Source: Bacteroidaceae bacterium (GTDB lineage: Bacteria; Bacteroidota; Bacteroidia; Bacteroidales; Bacteroidaceae). From it: a stretch of DNA of 53,954 nt. The notes beneath the pieces were generated by a model that was given only the letters and a program-made list of their open reading frames with translations, was not told where the DNA came from and searched no databases. A program made the translations under genes and the position numbers. Of the stretch, positions 42,600 to 51,271 are shown one piece after another; position 1 is the first letter of the stretch, and each line of letters opens with the position of its first letter. The stretch lies in NCBI GenBank assembly GCA_017379075.1, contig JAFNXL010000044.1, forward strand, positions 1 through 53,954, in the 5' to 3' direction.

Positions 42600-42924
42600 A
42601 AGTTCAAAAAAATCTTTACACCCCTCCAGGCGCATGGCAAGGGAAAAATTACGGCATGGCGTAGCGGTAAATTTTCTCTCGCCACGCAAAAAAATATGGC
42701 AATCTTTGACAAACAAGTGCGTTCCAATAAAATTTTACAAAATAAGCAAAAATAATTCCGTTTTTATTTTGTTATTACAAAATAATGATATAACTTTGCA
42801 TCGGAATCCCAAACAAACAAAAAACAACCATTATCTGTTAGCCATTGGCCATTGGCGAAGCAGCAAAATACAAACCAAAAACTAAACATTAAACACAATG
42901 CACAGATCAAATCCACCCAACCGT
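42600..42924 (+). repeat. Repeated promoter-leader module, copy B
   Basis: Second copy of the module at 18240-18563, with the same order of hairpin, promoter, TTAGCCATTGGCCATTGG leader and ATGCACAGATCAAATCC. Differences are spread along its length, but the promoter and the end are kept. Confidence 0.8.
42768..42798 (+). promoter_or_regulatory. Consensus Bacteroidetes promoter in module copy B
   Basis: TTTG (42768-42771), 19 bases, TAACTTTG (42791-42798). The -7 sequence differs from copy A (TATCTTTG) but still fits the consensus. Transcription would run toward the 3' end of ribE, antisense to it. Confidence 0.75.
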
Positions 42925-42933
42925 AAAACATGA
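42898..42933 (+). other. Candidate micro-ORF MHRSNPPNRKT, copy B
   Basis: ATG 42898 opens an 11-codon frame ending TGA 42931-42933. The first nine residues equal those at 18537. The only nucleotide difference in those codons is a silent CCG/CCA change, which is suggestive but far too little to prove translation. Confidence 0.3.
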
Positions 42934-43062
42934 CGAACAAAGACAACAACTAAACACAAACAGACTATGACACAAAAAGAACCACCCGCAACACCGCACA
43001 AAAAGGGGCAGACACAAGAGCCCGCCCCAGAAAGTCAAGTGCACACACACCGAAACAAGGCG

Positions 43063-43665
43063 TCAAGACAGATTCTGCATGCGCGCAATGTATTTTCCGA
43101 TGATGTCAAACTCGATGTTCACAACCGTTCCCACCTTGATGTGCTTGAAGTTGGTATGCTCAAAGGTGTAGGGAATGATACACACCTGGAAGGTGTCCGC
43201 TGTGGGACGGCATACGGTAAGGCTTACGCCATTGACGGTTACGCTCCCCTTGTCCACGGTGAAATAGCCATGCGCCACGTCTGCGGGCTCCACCTCATAG
43301 CGGAAGGTAAACTGGAAACTTCCCTCCTGGTCCTGCACATCGGTGCAGACGGCGGTGCGGTCAACATGCCCCTGCACAATGTGTCCGTCCAGCCGGCCGT
43401 TCATGAGCATGGAGCGCTCCACGTTCACCTCGTCACCCACTTGAAGCAGGCCGAGATTGGTGCAGTCGAGCGTCTCTCGCATGGCGGTTACGGTATAGTT
43501 GTCGCCCTCAATCCTCACTACAGTCAGACACACTCCGTTGTGCGCCACGCTCTGGTCAATGGACAATTCGTCCACGAAGGAGCAGGTTAGCGTAAAGTGT
43601 ACATTGTCCTGTTCATGCTCAATACCCGTTACGCGGGCCTTGTCCTCTACAATTCCGGAAAACAT
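43063..43665 (-). CDS. ribE: Riboflavin synthase alpha subunit
   Basis: The protein is 200 residues from MFSGIVEDKARVTGIE, the usual start of riboflavin synthase. It has the two-fold lumazine-binding repeat: SFVDELSIDQSVAHNGVCLTVV in the first half and FTVDKGSVTVNGVSLTVC in the second. It converts two 6,7-dimethyl-8-ribityllumazine molecules to riboflavin and a pyrimidine. A -7 TAACTTTG on the minus strand (43699-43706) lies 33 bases upstream of this ATG and excludes a longer start at 43701. Confidence 0.95.
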   Translation of the reverse strand: MFSGIVEDKARVTGIEHEQDNVHFTLTCSFVDELSIDQSVAHNGVCLTVVRIEGDNYTVTAMRETLDCTNLGLLQVGDEVNVERSMLMNGRLDGHIVQGHVDRTAVCTDVQDQEGSFQFTFRYEVEPADVAHGYFTVDKGSVTVNGVSLTVCRPTADTFQVCIIPYTFEHTNFKHIKVGTVVNIEFDIIGKYIARMQNLS

Positions 43666-43698
43666 AATTCTGATGTTGTTTTTTAAAGTTATACAGCG

Positions 43699-43706
43699 CA
43701 AAGTTA
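43699..43706 (-). promoter_or_regulatory. -7 element of ribE
   Basis: The minus strand reads TAACTTTG, matching TAnnTTTG. No FMN riboswitch-like leader is seen in the short space before the ATG. Confidence 0.6.
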
Positions 43707-43788
43707 CACAAAAATACGCAACTCAGAAAATTCAAAAAGGACATTATTGACATTTTCGGCCTTGACGGACACAAAATTAGCGACAATG

Positions 43789-43820
43789 TTTGCGTATGTG
43801 TGTAAAAAGATGTAATTTTG
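43789..43820 (+). promoter_or_regulatory. Consensus promoter of the ABC efflux operon
   Basis: TTTG (43789-43792), 20 bases, TAATTTTG (43813-43820), 31 bases before ATG 43852. It excludes the in-frame ATG at 43822 as the start. Confidence 0.8.
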
Positions 43821-43851
43821 AATGATTTTAAAACACAAACAAACGGATATA

Positions 43852-45189
43852 ATGAAGAAAGCACTTTTATTGCTCTTTTTTAGCCCGATATGTTTCGGCC
43901 ACACACAAGCGCAGAACACATGGAGCCTGCAAGACTGCATTGACCACGCCCTGGCTCATAACATACAGATTCAGAAGAATCAGATCAGCGAGAAGGAAGG
44001 CGAGGTGAACCTGTGGCTCAACAAAGGCCAGCTGTTGCCCAGCCTGCGTGTGAACACAAGCCAAAGCATGGGCTACAGACCCTTTGAAGAGAACACGGCC
44101 CTTGTGCAGAACGGCCAGGTAACAAACACCAGCAGCAAGGTGACGTATCAGGGTTCCTATGGCGTAAACGCCTCGTGGACCATCTGGAACGGAGGCATCA
44201 ACCAGAAGAACATTGAGGCACAGAAGCTCCAGAACGAGATTGCCGAACTGAACACCACCCAGAGCGAGATGAGCATTCAGGAACAGATAGCACAACTCTA
44301 TGTGCAGATTCTGTACACCCAGGAAGCCATCAAGGTGAACGAGAAGATGCAGGAGACCGCCGAAAGCCAGTACAAGCGCGGACTGGAAATGGTGGAACAG
44401 GGACTGATGGCCAAAGCCGACGCCCTGCAGTTGGAATCACAATTGAGCAGCGCCAAGTATGACGTGGTGAACAGCAAGACACAGATTGCCAACTACAAGC
44501 GCCAGCTCAAGGCCCTGTTGGAACTGGGCATAGACCAGAGCTTCAACGTGGCAGCGGAAATACCCGACGACGAGAGCGTAACAGGCATGATACCCGACGC
44601 GAAGGAAGCCTATGACAAGGCACTGATGACCAGACCGGAAATCAAAAGCGCGGAACTGGGCATCGAGGCAGCCAACCTGAATCTGGACATCGCCAAGCGC
44701 GGATACCTGCCCACCGTGAGCATGAGCGCAAGCCTGGGCGACAGCCACTACAGCGCCAGCAAGAAGAGCACCAGAGCGCAGATGAAGACCAACCTGAACA
44801 TGAGTGCCGGCGTAACGGTGAGTGTGCCCGTGTTTGACAACCGCCGCAACCAGAGCAACGTAAAACAGGCCAAGCTGAGAAAGGCAAGCAGCCAGCTCGA
44901 CCTCCAGGACAAGAAGAACACGCTGAGCAGCACCATTGAGCAATACTGGCTGAACGCCAACAACAACCAGCAGAACTTTCTGGCCGCAAAGGACCGCGTG
45001 AAGAGCCAACAGGCCAGTTTCGAACTGCTGAACGAGCAATTCCAGAACGGACTGAAAAACGTGGTGGACGTATTGCAGGGACGCGACAACCTGATCAGAG
45101 CCGAGCAAGACCTTCTGCAGAGCAAGTATCTGACACTGCTCAACATCCAGCTGCTGAAGTTCTACACCGGCGAGCCCATCAAACTCTGA
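43852..45189 (+). CDS. TolC family outer membrane channel (ABC operon)
   Basis: The 445-residue protein has a signal peptide (MKKALLLLFFSPICFGHTQAQ) and TolC-type helical repeats: WSLQDCIDHALAHNIQIQKNQISEKEGE, YKRGLEMVEQGLMAKADALQLESQLSSAKYDV, and NEQFQNGLKNVVDVLQGRDNLIRAEQDLLQSKY. It would be the outer membrane exit of the MacAB-type transporter encoded by the next three genes. It is only distantly like the TolC of the RND operon 5 kb away, so this is not a recent copy. Confidence 0.93.
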   Translation: MKKALLLLFFSPICFGHTQAQNTWSLQDCIDHALAHNIQIQKNQISEKEGEVNLWLNKGQLLPSLRVNTSQSMGYRPFEENTALVQNGQVTNTSSKVTYQGSYGVNASWTIWNGGINQKNIEAQKLQNEIAELNTTQSEMSIQEQIAQLYVQILYTQEAIKVNEKMQETAESQYKRGLEMVEQGLMAKADALQLESQLSSAKYDVVNSKTQIANYKRQLKALLELGIDQSFNVAAEIPDDESVTGMIPDAKEAYDKALMTRPEIKSAELGIEAANLNLDIAKRGYLPTVSMSASLGDSHYSASKKSTRAQMKTNLNMSAGVTVSVPVFDNRRNQSNVKQAKLRKASSQLDLQDKKNTLSSTIEQYWLNANNNQQNFLAAKDRVKSQQASFELLNEQFQNGLKNVVDVLQGRDNLIRAEQDLLQSKYLTLLNIQLLKFYTGEPIKL

Positions 45190-45240
45190 GACACCGACCA
45201 AGAAACCGTAAACCCCATATTTCACACAATATTACAAACA

Positions 45241-46410
45241 ATGAAAAAGAACAACATAATGACGCTGACAACGCTTCTGCTGGCAACAGCCATGTGGAGC
45301 GGATGCGAGAAGAAGAGCGAATTCACATACAAGACCGCCGAGGCCGTGGTACAGGACATCACCACCAGCGTTACGGCAACAGGAACCATTGAGCCGGTGA
45401 CCAGCGTAACCGTGGGTACACAGGTAAGCGGCATCGTAAGCAAGCTCTATGTGGACTATAACAGCATAGTAAAGGCCGGAGACGTGATTGCCGAGCTGGA
45501 CCGCACCAATCTGATGAGCGAACTGAGCAGCGCCAAAGCAAGCCTGAACAGCGCCCAAAGCGAACTGGACTATCAAAAAGCCAACCACGAGCGCTACAAG
45601 ACCCTGCACGAGAAGGGACTCATCAGCGCCAACGAGTATGAACAGGTAAGACTTTCATTCATCAAGGCACAACAGACCCTCACCAACCACAAGGAAAACG
45701 TGAAGAAGGCACAGACCAACCTGGGATACGCCACCATCACCAGCCCCATTGACGGAGTGGTGCTGAGCAAGGCCGTGGAAGAGGGACAGACCGTGGCCAG
45801 TAGCTTCAACACCCCCACCCTCTTCACCATTGCCAAGGACCTCACAGACATGCGCGTAATCGCCAACGTGGACGAGGCTGACATAGGCGAGGTGAAGGAA
45901 GGCCAGCGCGTAACGTTCACCGTGGACGCCTTCCCCGAAGACACCTTCCAGGGCTTCGTGAGCCAAGTGCGCCAGGAAGCCGCAGCAGAAAGCAATGTGG
46001 TGACCTACGAGGTGGTTATCAGCGCCCCCAACGAGGACTTGAAGCTGAAGCCCGGACTCACCGCCAACGTAAACATCTTCACACTGGAGATGAAGGACAT
46101 CCTCACCATCCCCAACAAGGCATTGCGCTTCACCCCCAACGAAGCCATGCTCTCTGAGGGCGAGACCATACAGAACGCCGAGGGAAAGACCAAGGTGTGG
46201 GTGAAGGAAGGCTCTGTGCTGAAAGCCATTCCCGTGAAGACCGGCTTGACAAACGGCACACTGACCCAGGTGCTTGAAGGACTGGCGCCCGGAACAGAAA
46301 TCATCACCGAGATTCAGGTTGTGATGCCCGAGGGCGAACAGAAGCAGATGAACACCAACCCCTTCATGCCTCAGCCCAGAAACAGAAATCAGAACCAAAA
46401 GAAAAAATAA
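45241..46410 (+). CDS. macA: MacA-like periplasmic adaptor lipoprotein
   Basis: The 389-residue adaptor has a lipobox (MWSGC, Cys about 22), the lipoyl-like halves VGTQVSGIVSKLYVDYNSIVKAGDVIAELD and ATITSPIDGVVLSKAVEEGQTVASSF, a helical hairpin between them, and a MacA-type barrel (MRVIANVDEADIGEVKEGQRVTFTVDAFP). It couples the MacB-like transporter to TolC. The C-terminus is Asn/Gln-rich (MPQPRNRNQNQKKK). It lies 12 bases before the ATPase gene. Confidence 0.92.
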   Translation: MKKNNIMTLTTLLLATAMWSGCEKKSEFTYKTAEAVVQDITTSVTATGTIEPVTSVTVGTQVSGIVSKLYVDYNSIVKAGDVIAELDRTNLMSELSSAKASLNSAQSELDYQKANHERYKTLHEKGLISANEYEQVRLSFIKAQQTLTNHKENVKKAQTNLGYATITSPIDGVVLSKAVEEGQTVASSFNTPTLFTIAKDLTDMRVIANVDEADIGEVKEGQRVTFTVDAFPEDTFQGFVSQVRQEAAAESNVVTYEVVISAPNEDLKLKPGLTANVNIFTLEMKDILTIPNKALRFTPNEAMLSEGETIQNAEGKTKVWVKEGSVLKAIPVKTGLTNGTLTQVLEGLAPGTEIITEIQVVMPEGEQKQMNTNPFMPQPRNRNQNQKKK

Positions 46411-46422
46411 AAGCAGGGAACC

Positions 46423-47187
46423 ATGCAAGAGACCAACAAAGACGCCAAGGTTGTCATTGAACTGCAGAACGTGAGAAGGGAATTTCGCGTGGGCAGCGAG
46501 GTGGTCAAGGCATTGCGCGGAGTCAGTTTCAAGATTCACGAAGGAGAATTCGTAACCATCATGGGAACCTCCGGATCTGGAAAGAGCACCCTGCTTAACC
46601 AACTCGGATGCCTGGACACCCCCACAAGCGGAGAATATATTTTGGACGGAACGCCAGTGCGCAAGATGCGCCGAAGCGAGAGAGCCGTACTGCGCAACCG
46701 CAAGATTGGCTTCATCTTCCAGAACTACAACCTGCTGGCCAAGACCACGGCGGTGGAGAACGTGGAGCTGCCCCTGATGTACAACAAGAACTATTCTGCC
46801 AAGGAACGCAAGGAAGCCGCCATCAACGCCCTGAAGGCTGTGGGGCTGGGAGACCGTCTTGACCACAAGAGCAACCAGATGTCCGGAGGCCAGATGCAGC
46901 GCGTAGCCATCGCCCGCGCACTGGTAAACAATCCTGCCGTGATATTGGCCGACGAAGCCACCGGTAACCTGGACACCCGCACATCCTTCGAAATTCTGTG
47001 CCTCTTCCAGGAACTGCACAAACAAGGCAGAACCATAATCTTTGTGACGCACAACCCCGAGATTGCACAATACAGCAGCAGAAACATCGTGTTGCGGGAC
47101 GGCAAGATAAGAGAGGACGTGCAGAACACCGACATCATGGATGCCTCAGCAGCATTGGCAGCTCTGCCCAAACAGCAGGATGACTGA
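46423..47187 (+). CDS. ABC transporter ATPase, MacB/LolD type
   Basis: The 254-residue protein is a single ABC ATPase domain: Walker [10 protein letters not shown] (48-56), Q-loop in [22 protein letters not shown], signature [15 protein letters not shown], Walker [13 protein letters not shown], switch His in FVTHNPEIA. The family powers mechanotransmission-type exporters. The ATPase and permease, fused in classical MacB, are separate genes here, as is common in Bacteroidetes. Confidence 0.94.
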   Translation: MQETNKDAKVVIELQNVRREFRVGSEVVKALRGVSFKIHEGEFVTIMGTSGSGKSTLLNQLGCLDTPTSGEYILDGTPVRKMRRSERAVLRNRKIGFIFQNYNLLAKTTAVENVELPLMYNKNYSAKERKEAAINALKAVGLGDRLDHKSNQMSGGQMQRVAIARALVNNPAVILADEATGNLDTRTSFEILCLFQELHKQGRTIIFVTHNPEIAQYSSRNIVLRDGKIREDVQNTDIMDASAALAALPKQQDD

Positions 47188-47235
47188 CCGGCATAACACC
47201 TTACCGATTGTAAAACCAAAGAAATCAGCAACAAA

Positions 47236-48459
47236 GTGAGTATCATAAATTTGTTAAAAGTGGCTTTCACAGCCATCCTGAGCAATAAGTTCCGCTCTTT
47301 CCTGAGCATGCTGGGTATCATCATCGGCGTGGCGGCGGTCATCATCATGATGGCCATCGGACAAGGCTCCAAGGAGAGCGTGCGTGCCGAGTTGAGCAAA
47401 ATGGGAACCAACCTGCTTACCATACGCCCCGGAGCAAGGATGAGGGGCGGTGTGCGCCAAGACCCGAGTGCCATGCAGACGCTGAAGATGGCCGACTATG
47501 AAAGCATCATGAGCGAAGCCTCCTTGGTAACCAAGGTAAGCCCCGAAGTGAGTAGCGGAGGACAGGCCATCTACGGCGCCAACAACACCAACACCACCAT
47601 TTACGGTGGAAGTTCGGAATACCTCGACATCAAGTTGTGGCAACTGAAGGACGGTGATTGCTTTACCGAGGAAGACATCAAGAAGAGCACCAAGGTGTGC
47701 GTAGTGGGAACCACGGTTGTAGAAGAGCTTTTCGGAAGCAAGGATTATGACGCCGTGGGAAAGACCATCCGTTTCAAGAGCATTCCTTTCCGCATTGTGG
47801 GCATCCTCAAGTCAAAAGGATACAACAACTGGGGTATGGACCAGGACAATGTCATCATTGCCCCTTACTCCACCGTCATGAAGCGTATTGCAGCTCAGAC
47901 CTATTTCAACAGCATCATTGTGAGCGCATTGAGCGAGGAACTGAGCGAAAAGGCCATTGACGAGCTGTCCGTCATCCTCAGAAGAAACCACAAGATTAAG
48001 GACGAAGCCGAAGACAACTTCACAATCCGCTCGCAACAGGAGATGATGGAGACGATGGGAAGCACCATGGACACCATTACCGTAATCTTGGTTGTGGCTG
48101 CAGCGTTCTCCTTGCTTGTGGCCGGCATAGGCATCATGAACATCATGCTGGTGAGTGTAACGGAACGCACCAAGGAAATCGGCTTGAGAATGAGTGTGGG
48201 CGCAAGGGGCATAGACATCATGAGCCAGTTCCTCATTGAAAGTATTATGATCAGCCTGACCGGCGCCCTGTTGGGTATTGGCCTGGGCTACGGCGGAAGT
48301 TGGCTGGCAAAGAATGTCTTCATGTTCCCCAGTAGCGTTCCTTTGTGGAGCGTAGGCGTAAGCTTCTGCGTATGCGCCTTCATCGGCATCTTCTTCGGCT
48401 ATGTCCCTGCACGCAAAGCCGCACGCATGGATCCCATTGAAGCCATCCGTTACGAATAG
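47236..48459 (+). CDS. ABC transporter permease, MacB type
   Basis: The 407-residue protein has the MacB topology: one helix near the start ([22 protein letters not shown]), a large periplasmic domain of about 240 residues, and three helices at the end, including [35 protein letters not shown] and [25 protein letters not shown] 47236 is used as start because it directly precedes [24 protein letters not shown], the conserved coupling region. Last gene of the operon. Confidence 0.93.
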   Translation: MSIINLLKVAFTAILSNKFRSFLSMLGIIIGVAAVIIMMAIGQGSKESVRAELSKMGTNLLTIRPGARMRGGVRQDPSAMQTLKMADYESIMSEASLVTKVSPEVSSGGQAIYGANNTNTTIYGGSSEYLDIKLWQLKDGDCFTEEDIKKSTKVCVVGTTVVEELFGSKDYDAVGKTIRFKSIPFRIVGILKSKGYNNWGMDQDNVIIAPYSTVMKRIAAQTYFNSIIVSALSEELSEKAIDELSVILRRNHKIKDEAEDNFTIRSQQEMMETMGSTMDTITVILVVAAAFSLLVAGIGIMNIMLVSVTERTKEIGLRMSVGARGIDIMSQFLIESIMISLTGALLGIGLGYGGSWLAKNVFMFPSSVPLWSVGVSFCVCAFIGIFFGYVPARKAARMDPIEAIRYE

Positions 48460-48530
48460 GAAATCCGCAGAAAAGGAAATTTTCGGATAAAAAAACGGGC
48501 AGAAAGAACCGATAATCCAAAAAAAATGTG

Positions 48531-48538
48531 TAAGTTTG
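48531..48538 (+). promoter_or_regulatory. -7 element of the DUF4468 gene
   Basis: TAAGTTTG fits TAnnTTTG and lies 31 bases before ATG 48570. Confidence 0.6.
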
Positions 48539-48569
48539 TAGTGTAAAACAATATCATACAAGAAAAAGA

Positions 48570-49205
48570 ATGAAAAAAATTATCCTATTCCTGTTTTTAG
48601 GCATCTTCACCACATTCATGGCAAGTGCCGATGACGACAAAAAATATCTTGCCGGAGCCGTACCCGAAGTAAACGGCATCGTAACCTTTGAAAAATCATT
48701 CAAGGTCAAGGACAAGAGCGACGAACTGATTTACCAGACCATGTTGGGCTATCTGCAGAACGAGCTTATAGCAAACGCCATTGACGACCTACGCACACGC
48801 ATCGTGAGCGATGGAAAGGCGGATGGCGTCATCAGCGCACGTATTGAAGAATACATGCTGTTCAAGAAAAAGCCCCTCTATCTGGACCGTACCCGCATCC
48901 GTTACCAAATTAACATCAGCACAGGAAACGGTGCAGTTAAAATGACCATCTCTCAGATTTCATACTATTACAGCGAGGACATGGATGGCACCGGCGGCAT
49001 CACCTACAAAGCCGAGGAATGGATTACAGACAAGGAAGCCATCAACAAGGCTGGCACAAAGCTTTATCCCCGAAGCGGAAAGTTCCGTAAAAAGACAATC
49101 GACCGCATGGAAGCCATCTTTGAAGGAGCGATGGACGCCTTTGAAGACAAGCCAGAGCCGAAACCCGAACCCGAAAAGAAAAAACGTTCCAACGTAATTG
49201 AATGA
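48570..49205 (+). CDS. DUF4468 domain protein, secreted
   Basis: The 211-residue protein has a signal peptide (MKKIILFLFLGIFTTFMASA) and a domain resembling DUF4468 (TBP-like fold) of Bacteroidetes: GIVTFEKSFKVKDKSDELIYQTMLGYLQ, a strand RTRIRYQINISTGNGAVKMTISQISYYY, and a helix near KKTIDRMEAIFEGAMDAF. The tail is rich in Pro, Glu and Lys. The function is unknown; it should be periplasmic. Single-gene unit. Confidence 0.8.
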   Translation: MKKIILFLFLGIFTTFMASADDDKKYLAGAVPEVNGIVTFEKSFKVKDKSDELIYQTMLGYLQNELIANAIDDLRTRIVSDGKADGVISARIEEYMLFKKKPLYLDRTRIRYQINISTGNGAVKMTISQISYYYSEDMDGTGGITYKAEEWITDKEAINKAGTKLYPRSGKFRKKTIDRMEAIFEGAMDAFEDKPEPKPEPEKKKRSNVIE

Positions 49206-49241
49206 ACCATTATCCGTTGAAACCTGACGAATAAGAAAAAC

Positions 49242-49287
49242 ACCCTGCAACCCGTTTACGCAAATATTGCAATACAGGATGCAGGGT
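49242..49287 (+). terminator. Wide hairpin between DUF4468 and TPR genes
   Basis: ACCCTGCA (49242-49249) is the inverted repeat of TGCAGGGT (49280-49287), with a 30-base loop containing TTTGCAATA-like inner pairings. It has no U run. It could be a weak terminator or leader of the following operon. Confidence 0.35.
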
Positions 49288-49319
49288 ATTAATGATTTAT
49301 TAAACGACAGATTGTTTGA

Positions 49320-49616
49320 ATGGAAAACGGCAACGCAGACAAGACTGCATTTGCAGAAGAAATGGTCGGGTTGTTAAACCAGGGAAAGGTTGAGGAAGCC
49401 ATACAATCCATTCGGGAAAGACTTGACATAACACCCGAAGACGATTCGCTGCACTACCTAATGGGAAATGCCTATCGCAGACAAAGCAACTGGCAAATGG
49501 CACTTGAACACTATGCCGAAGCTGTAGAATTGAATCCCGATAGCCCCGCAAAACAAGCCAAAGCCATGCTGACGGACATCCTGAACTACAGATGCAAGGA
49601 GTTGTTGAACCCATAG
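49320..49616 (+). CDS. Small tetratricopeptide repeat protein
   Basis: The 98-residue protein has a Sel1/TPR-like helical pair: MVGLLNQGKVEEAIQSIRERLDITPEDDSLHYLMGNAYRRQSNWQMALEHYAEAVELNPDSP. This gives one and a half to two TPR units. It lies 38 bases before the ferredoxin gene of the vor cluster and is probably the first gene of that operon. Its role there is unknown; a scaffold or assembly factor is a guess. No signal peptide. Confidence 0.85.
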   Translation: MENGNADKTAFAEEMVGLLNQGKVEEAIQSIRERLDITPEDDSLHYLMGNAYRRQSNWQMALEHYAEAVELNPDSPAKQAKAMLTDILNYRCKELLNP

Positions 49617-49654
49617 GCAACATATTGATAAGCCAAACAAGAAAACAAGAATAT

Positions 49655-49894
49655 ATGAGCAAAATATCAGGTACAATAGTCGTAGACACAGAAAGATGCA
49701 AGGGATGCGGCCTATGCGTAGAAGCCTGCCCTAAAAAGATTGTGGAAATGACAACAAAAGCCGTAAACAAGAAAGGTTATCCCTATGCCACGCAAAAGGA
49801 TTCAGACCTTTGCAACGGTTGCACCGCATGCGCAATCGTATGCCCCGATGGATGCATTACGGTGTATAGAAAAAAATGGAAAGAAGAAGAATAG
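49655..49894 (+). CDS. 2-oxoacid:ferredoxin oxidoreductase, delta (ferredoxin) subunit
   Basis: The 79-residue protein has two 4Fe-4S motifs, CKGCGLCVEACPKK and CNGCTACAIVCPDG. It carries electrons within the VorDBAC/KorDABC complex. ATG 49655 is used since the earlier frame overlaps the TPR gene. The next gene begins 2 bases after its stop. Confidence 0.9.
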   Translation: MSKISGTIVVDTERCKGCGLCVEACPKKIVEMTTKAVNKKGYPYATQKDSDLCNGCTACAIVCPDGCITVYRKKWKEEE

Positions 49895-49896
49895 AC

Positions 49897-50991
49897 ATGA
49901 CATCGACAGAAAACAAATATATACTACTCAAGGGAAACGAAGCCATTGCAATGGCAGCTATCCGCATTGGATGTGACGGATATTTCGGTTATCCCATCAC
50001 TCCACAAAGCGAGGTGCTGGAGACATTATGTAACGAGAAGCCATGGGAAACCACGGGAATGGTTGTACTGCAGGCCGAAAGCGAACTGGCAAGCATCAAT
50101 ATGGTCTATGCCGGCGGAGCTACAGGTAAAAGAGTGATGACCTCGTCAAGTAGTCCCGGTGTGGCGCTGATGCAAGAAGGAATCACCTATATGGCTGGCG
50201 CGGAAATTCCAGGCGTAATCGTAAACGTCCAGCGCGGAGGTCCCGGCCTTGGCACAATCCAGCCCAGCCAGGCAGACTACAACCAGAGCACAAGAGGCGG
50301 TGGAAACGGAGACTATGAGGTGATTGTACTTGCCCCGGCAAGCGTACAGGAAATGGCAGATTTTGTAGAAACCGCTTTTGACCTTGCGTTCAAATACCGC
50401 ACCCCCGTCATCATCCTAAGCGACGGCATCATTGGACAAATGATGGAAAAAGTGATGCTTCCTCCTTTCAAGGCCAGAAAGACCGCCGAGGAGATTGCCA
50501 CCCTTTACCCTTGGGCTGCTACCGGACGCGACATGAAGCGCAAGAACAACATCTTCACCTCGTTGGACCTGGACCAGGAAAGGCACGAAAGGCACAATAT
50601 CCATTTGCAGCAAAAATACGCCACCATCAAGGAAGAGGAAGTCAGATACGAGGAAATCATGACAGAGGATGCAGAATATCTGGTGGTTGCCTTCGGAAGT
50701 GCGGCACGCATTGCCCAAAAAGCCATTGAAGATTGCCGTAGCGAAGGCATCAAGGTTGGCCTGTTGCGCCCCATCACATTATGGCCCTTCCCCACCAAGC
50801 GCGTTGCCGAACTTGCCGGACAGGTAAAAGGCATTCTTTGCGCCGAAATCAATGCCGGACAGATGGTACAGGACATCCGTCTTGCTGTGGAAGGAAAGAC
50901 ACCGGTATCACACTACGGAAGAATGGGCGGAATGGTTCCCACACCCGAAGAAATTGCCGAAGTGATTAGAAAACAACTCGTTCAAGAATAG
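49897..50991 (+). CDS. vorB: 2-oxoacid:ferredoxin oxidoreductase alpha subunit (VorB/KorA)
   Basis: The 364-residue protein begins MTSTENKYILLKGNEAIAMAAIRIGCDGYFGYPITPQSEV, the pyrimidine-binding domain of the pyruvate/2-oxoacid oxidoreductase family. GKRVMTSSSSPGVALMQEGITYMAGAEIP and RGGPGLGTIQPSQADY follow, then the second domain (VGLLRPITLWPFP). The branched-chain 2-oxoacid (VorB) and 2-oxoglutarate (KorA) forms are close relatives, so the substrate is open. The complex makes acyl-CoA and reduced ferredoxin under anaerobic conditions. Confidence 0.9.
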   Translation: MTSTENKYILLKGNEAIAMAAIRIGCDGYFGYPITPQSEVLETLCNEKPWETTGMVVLQAESELASINMVYAGGATGKRVMTSSSSPGVALMQEGITYMAGAEIPGVIVNVQRGGPGLGTIQPSQADYNQSTRGGGNGDYEVIVLAPASVQEMADFVETAFDLAFKYRTPVIILSDGIIGQMMEKVMLPPFKARKTAEEIATLYPWAATGRDMKRKNNIFTSLDLDQERHERHNIHLQQKYATIKEEEVRYEEIMTEDAEYLVVAFGSAARIAQKAIEDCRSEGIKVGLLRPITLWPFPTKRVAELAGQVKGILCAEINAGQMVQDIRLAVEGKTPVSHYGRMGGMVPTPEEIAEVIRKQLVQE

Positions 50992-51001
50992 CATCACAGA
51001 T

Positions 51002-51247
51002 ATGACCAGCGTTTCAGATCAACTCAGAAATCAAGAAGAGGAAATCATGCGAATCCGCAACAAGCGGAACCGCAAGTTCAACACGGAGGGAGTCAGGAAA
51101 TTCCTGAACATAGCCTTTCTGATTGTTGCCGCAATCGGTTGCGTGTTGTATTTTTGCATGCCCGAGAACCACATCCCAGGTATGGTAGTCATTGCCGCTG
51201 GCATGATACTGAAGGTGATTGAGATATTCATGCGCATAATGATGTAG
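51002..51247 (+). CDS. Small membrane protein inside the vor operon
   Basis: The 81-residue product has a charged start (DQLRNQEEEIMRIRNKRNRKFNTEGVRKFLN) and two hydrophobic helices (IAFLIVAAIGCVLYFCM and GMVVIAAGMILKVIEIFM). I do not recognise a family. It stands between vorB and vorA with gaps of 10 and 24 bases, so it is part of the operon. It may attach the complex to the membrane, but nothing in the sequence proves this. Confidence 0.75.
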   Translation: MTSVSDQLRNQEEEIMRIRNKRNRKFNTEGVRKFLNIAFLIVAAIGCVLYFCMPENHIPGMVVIAAGMILKVIEIFMRIMM

Positions 51248-51271
51248 CCCATAACAAAACATTTGCAGAAA

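Noticed and set aside
42967-43590. 207-codon plus-strand frame over ribE
   Set aside because: Most of it is antisense to riboflavin synthase. Only the first 32 codons lie outside ribE, and they show no family pattern, although they follow the module B promoter.
48461-48490. ATCCG..CGGAT hairpin after the MacB-type permease gene as a terminator
   Set aside because: It is followed by A7 rather than a T run on the plus strand, and the stem is short; termination cannot be supported.
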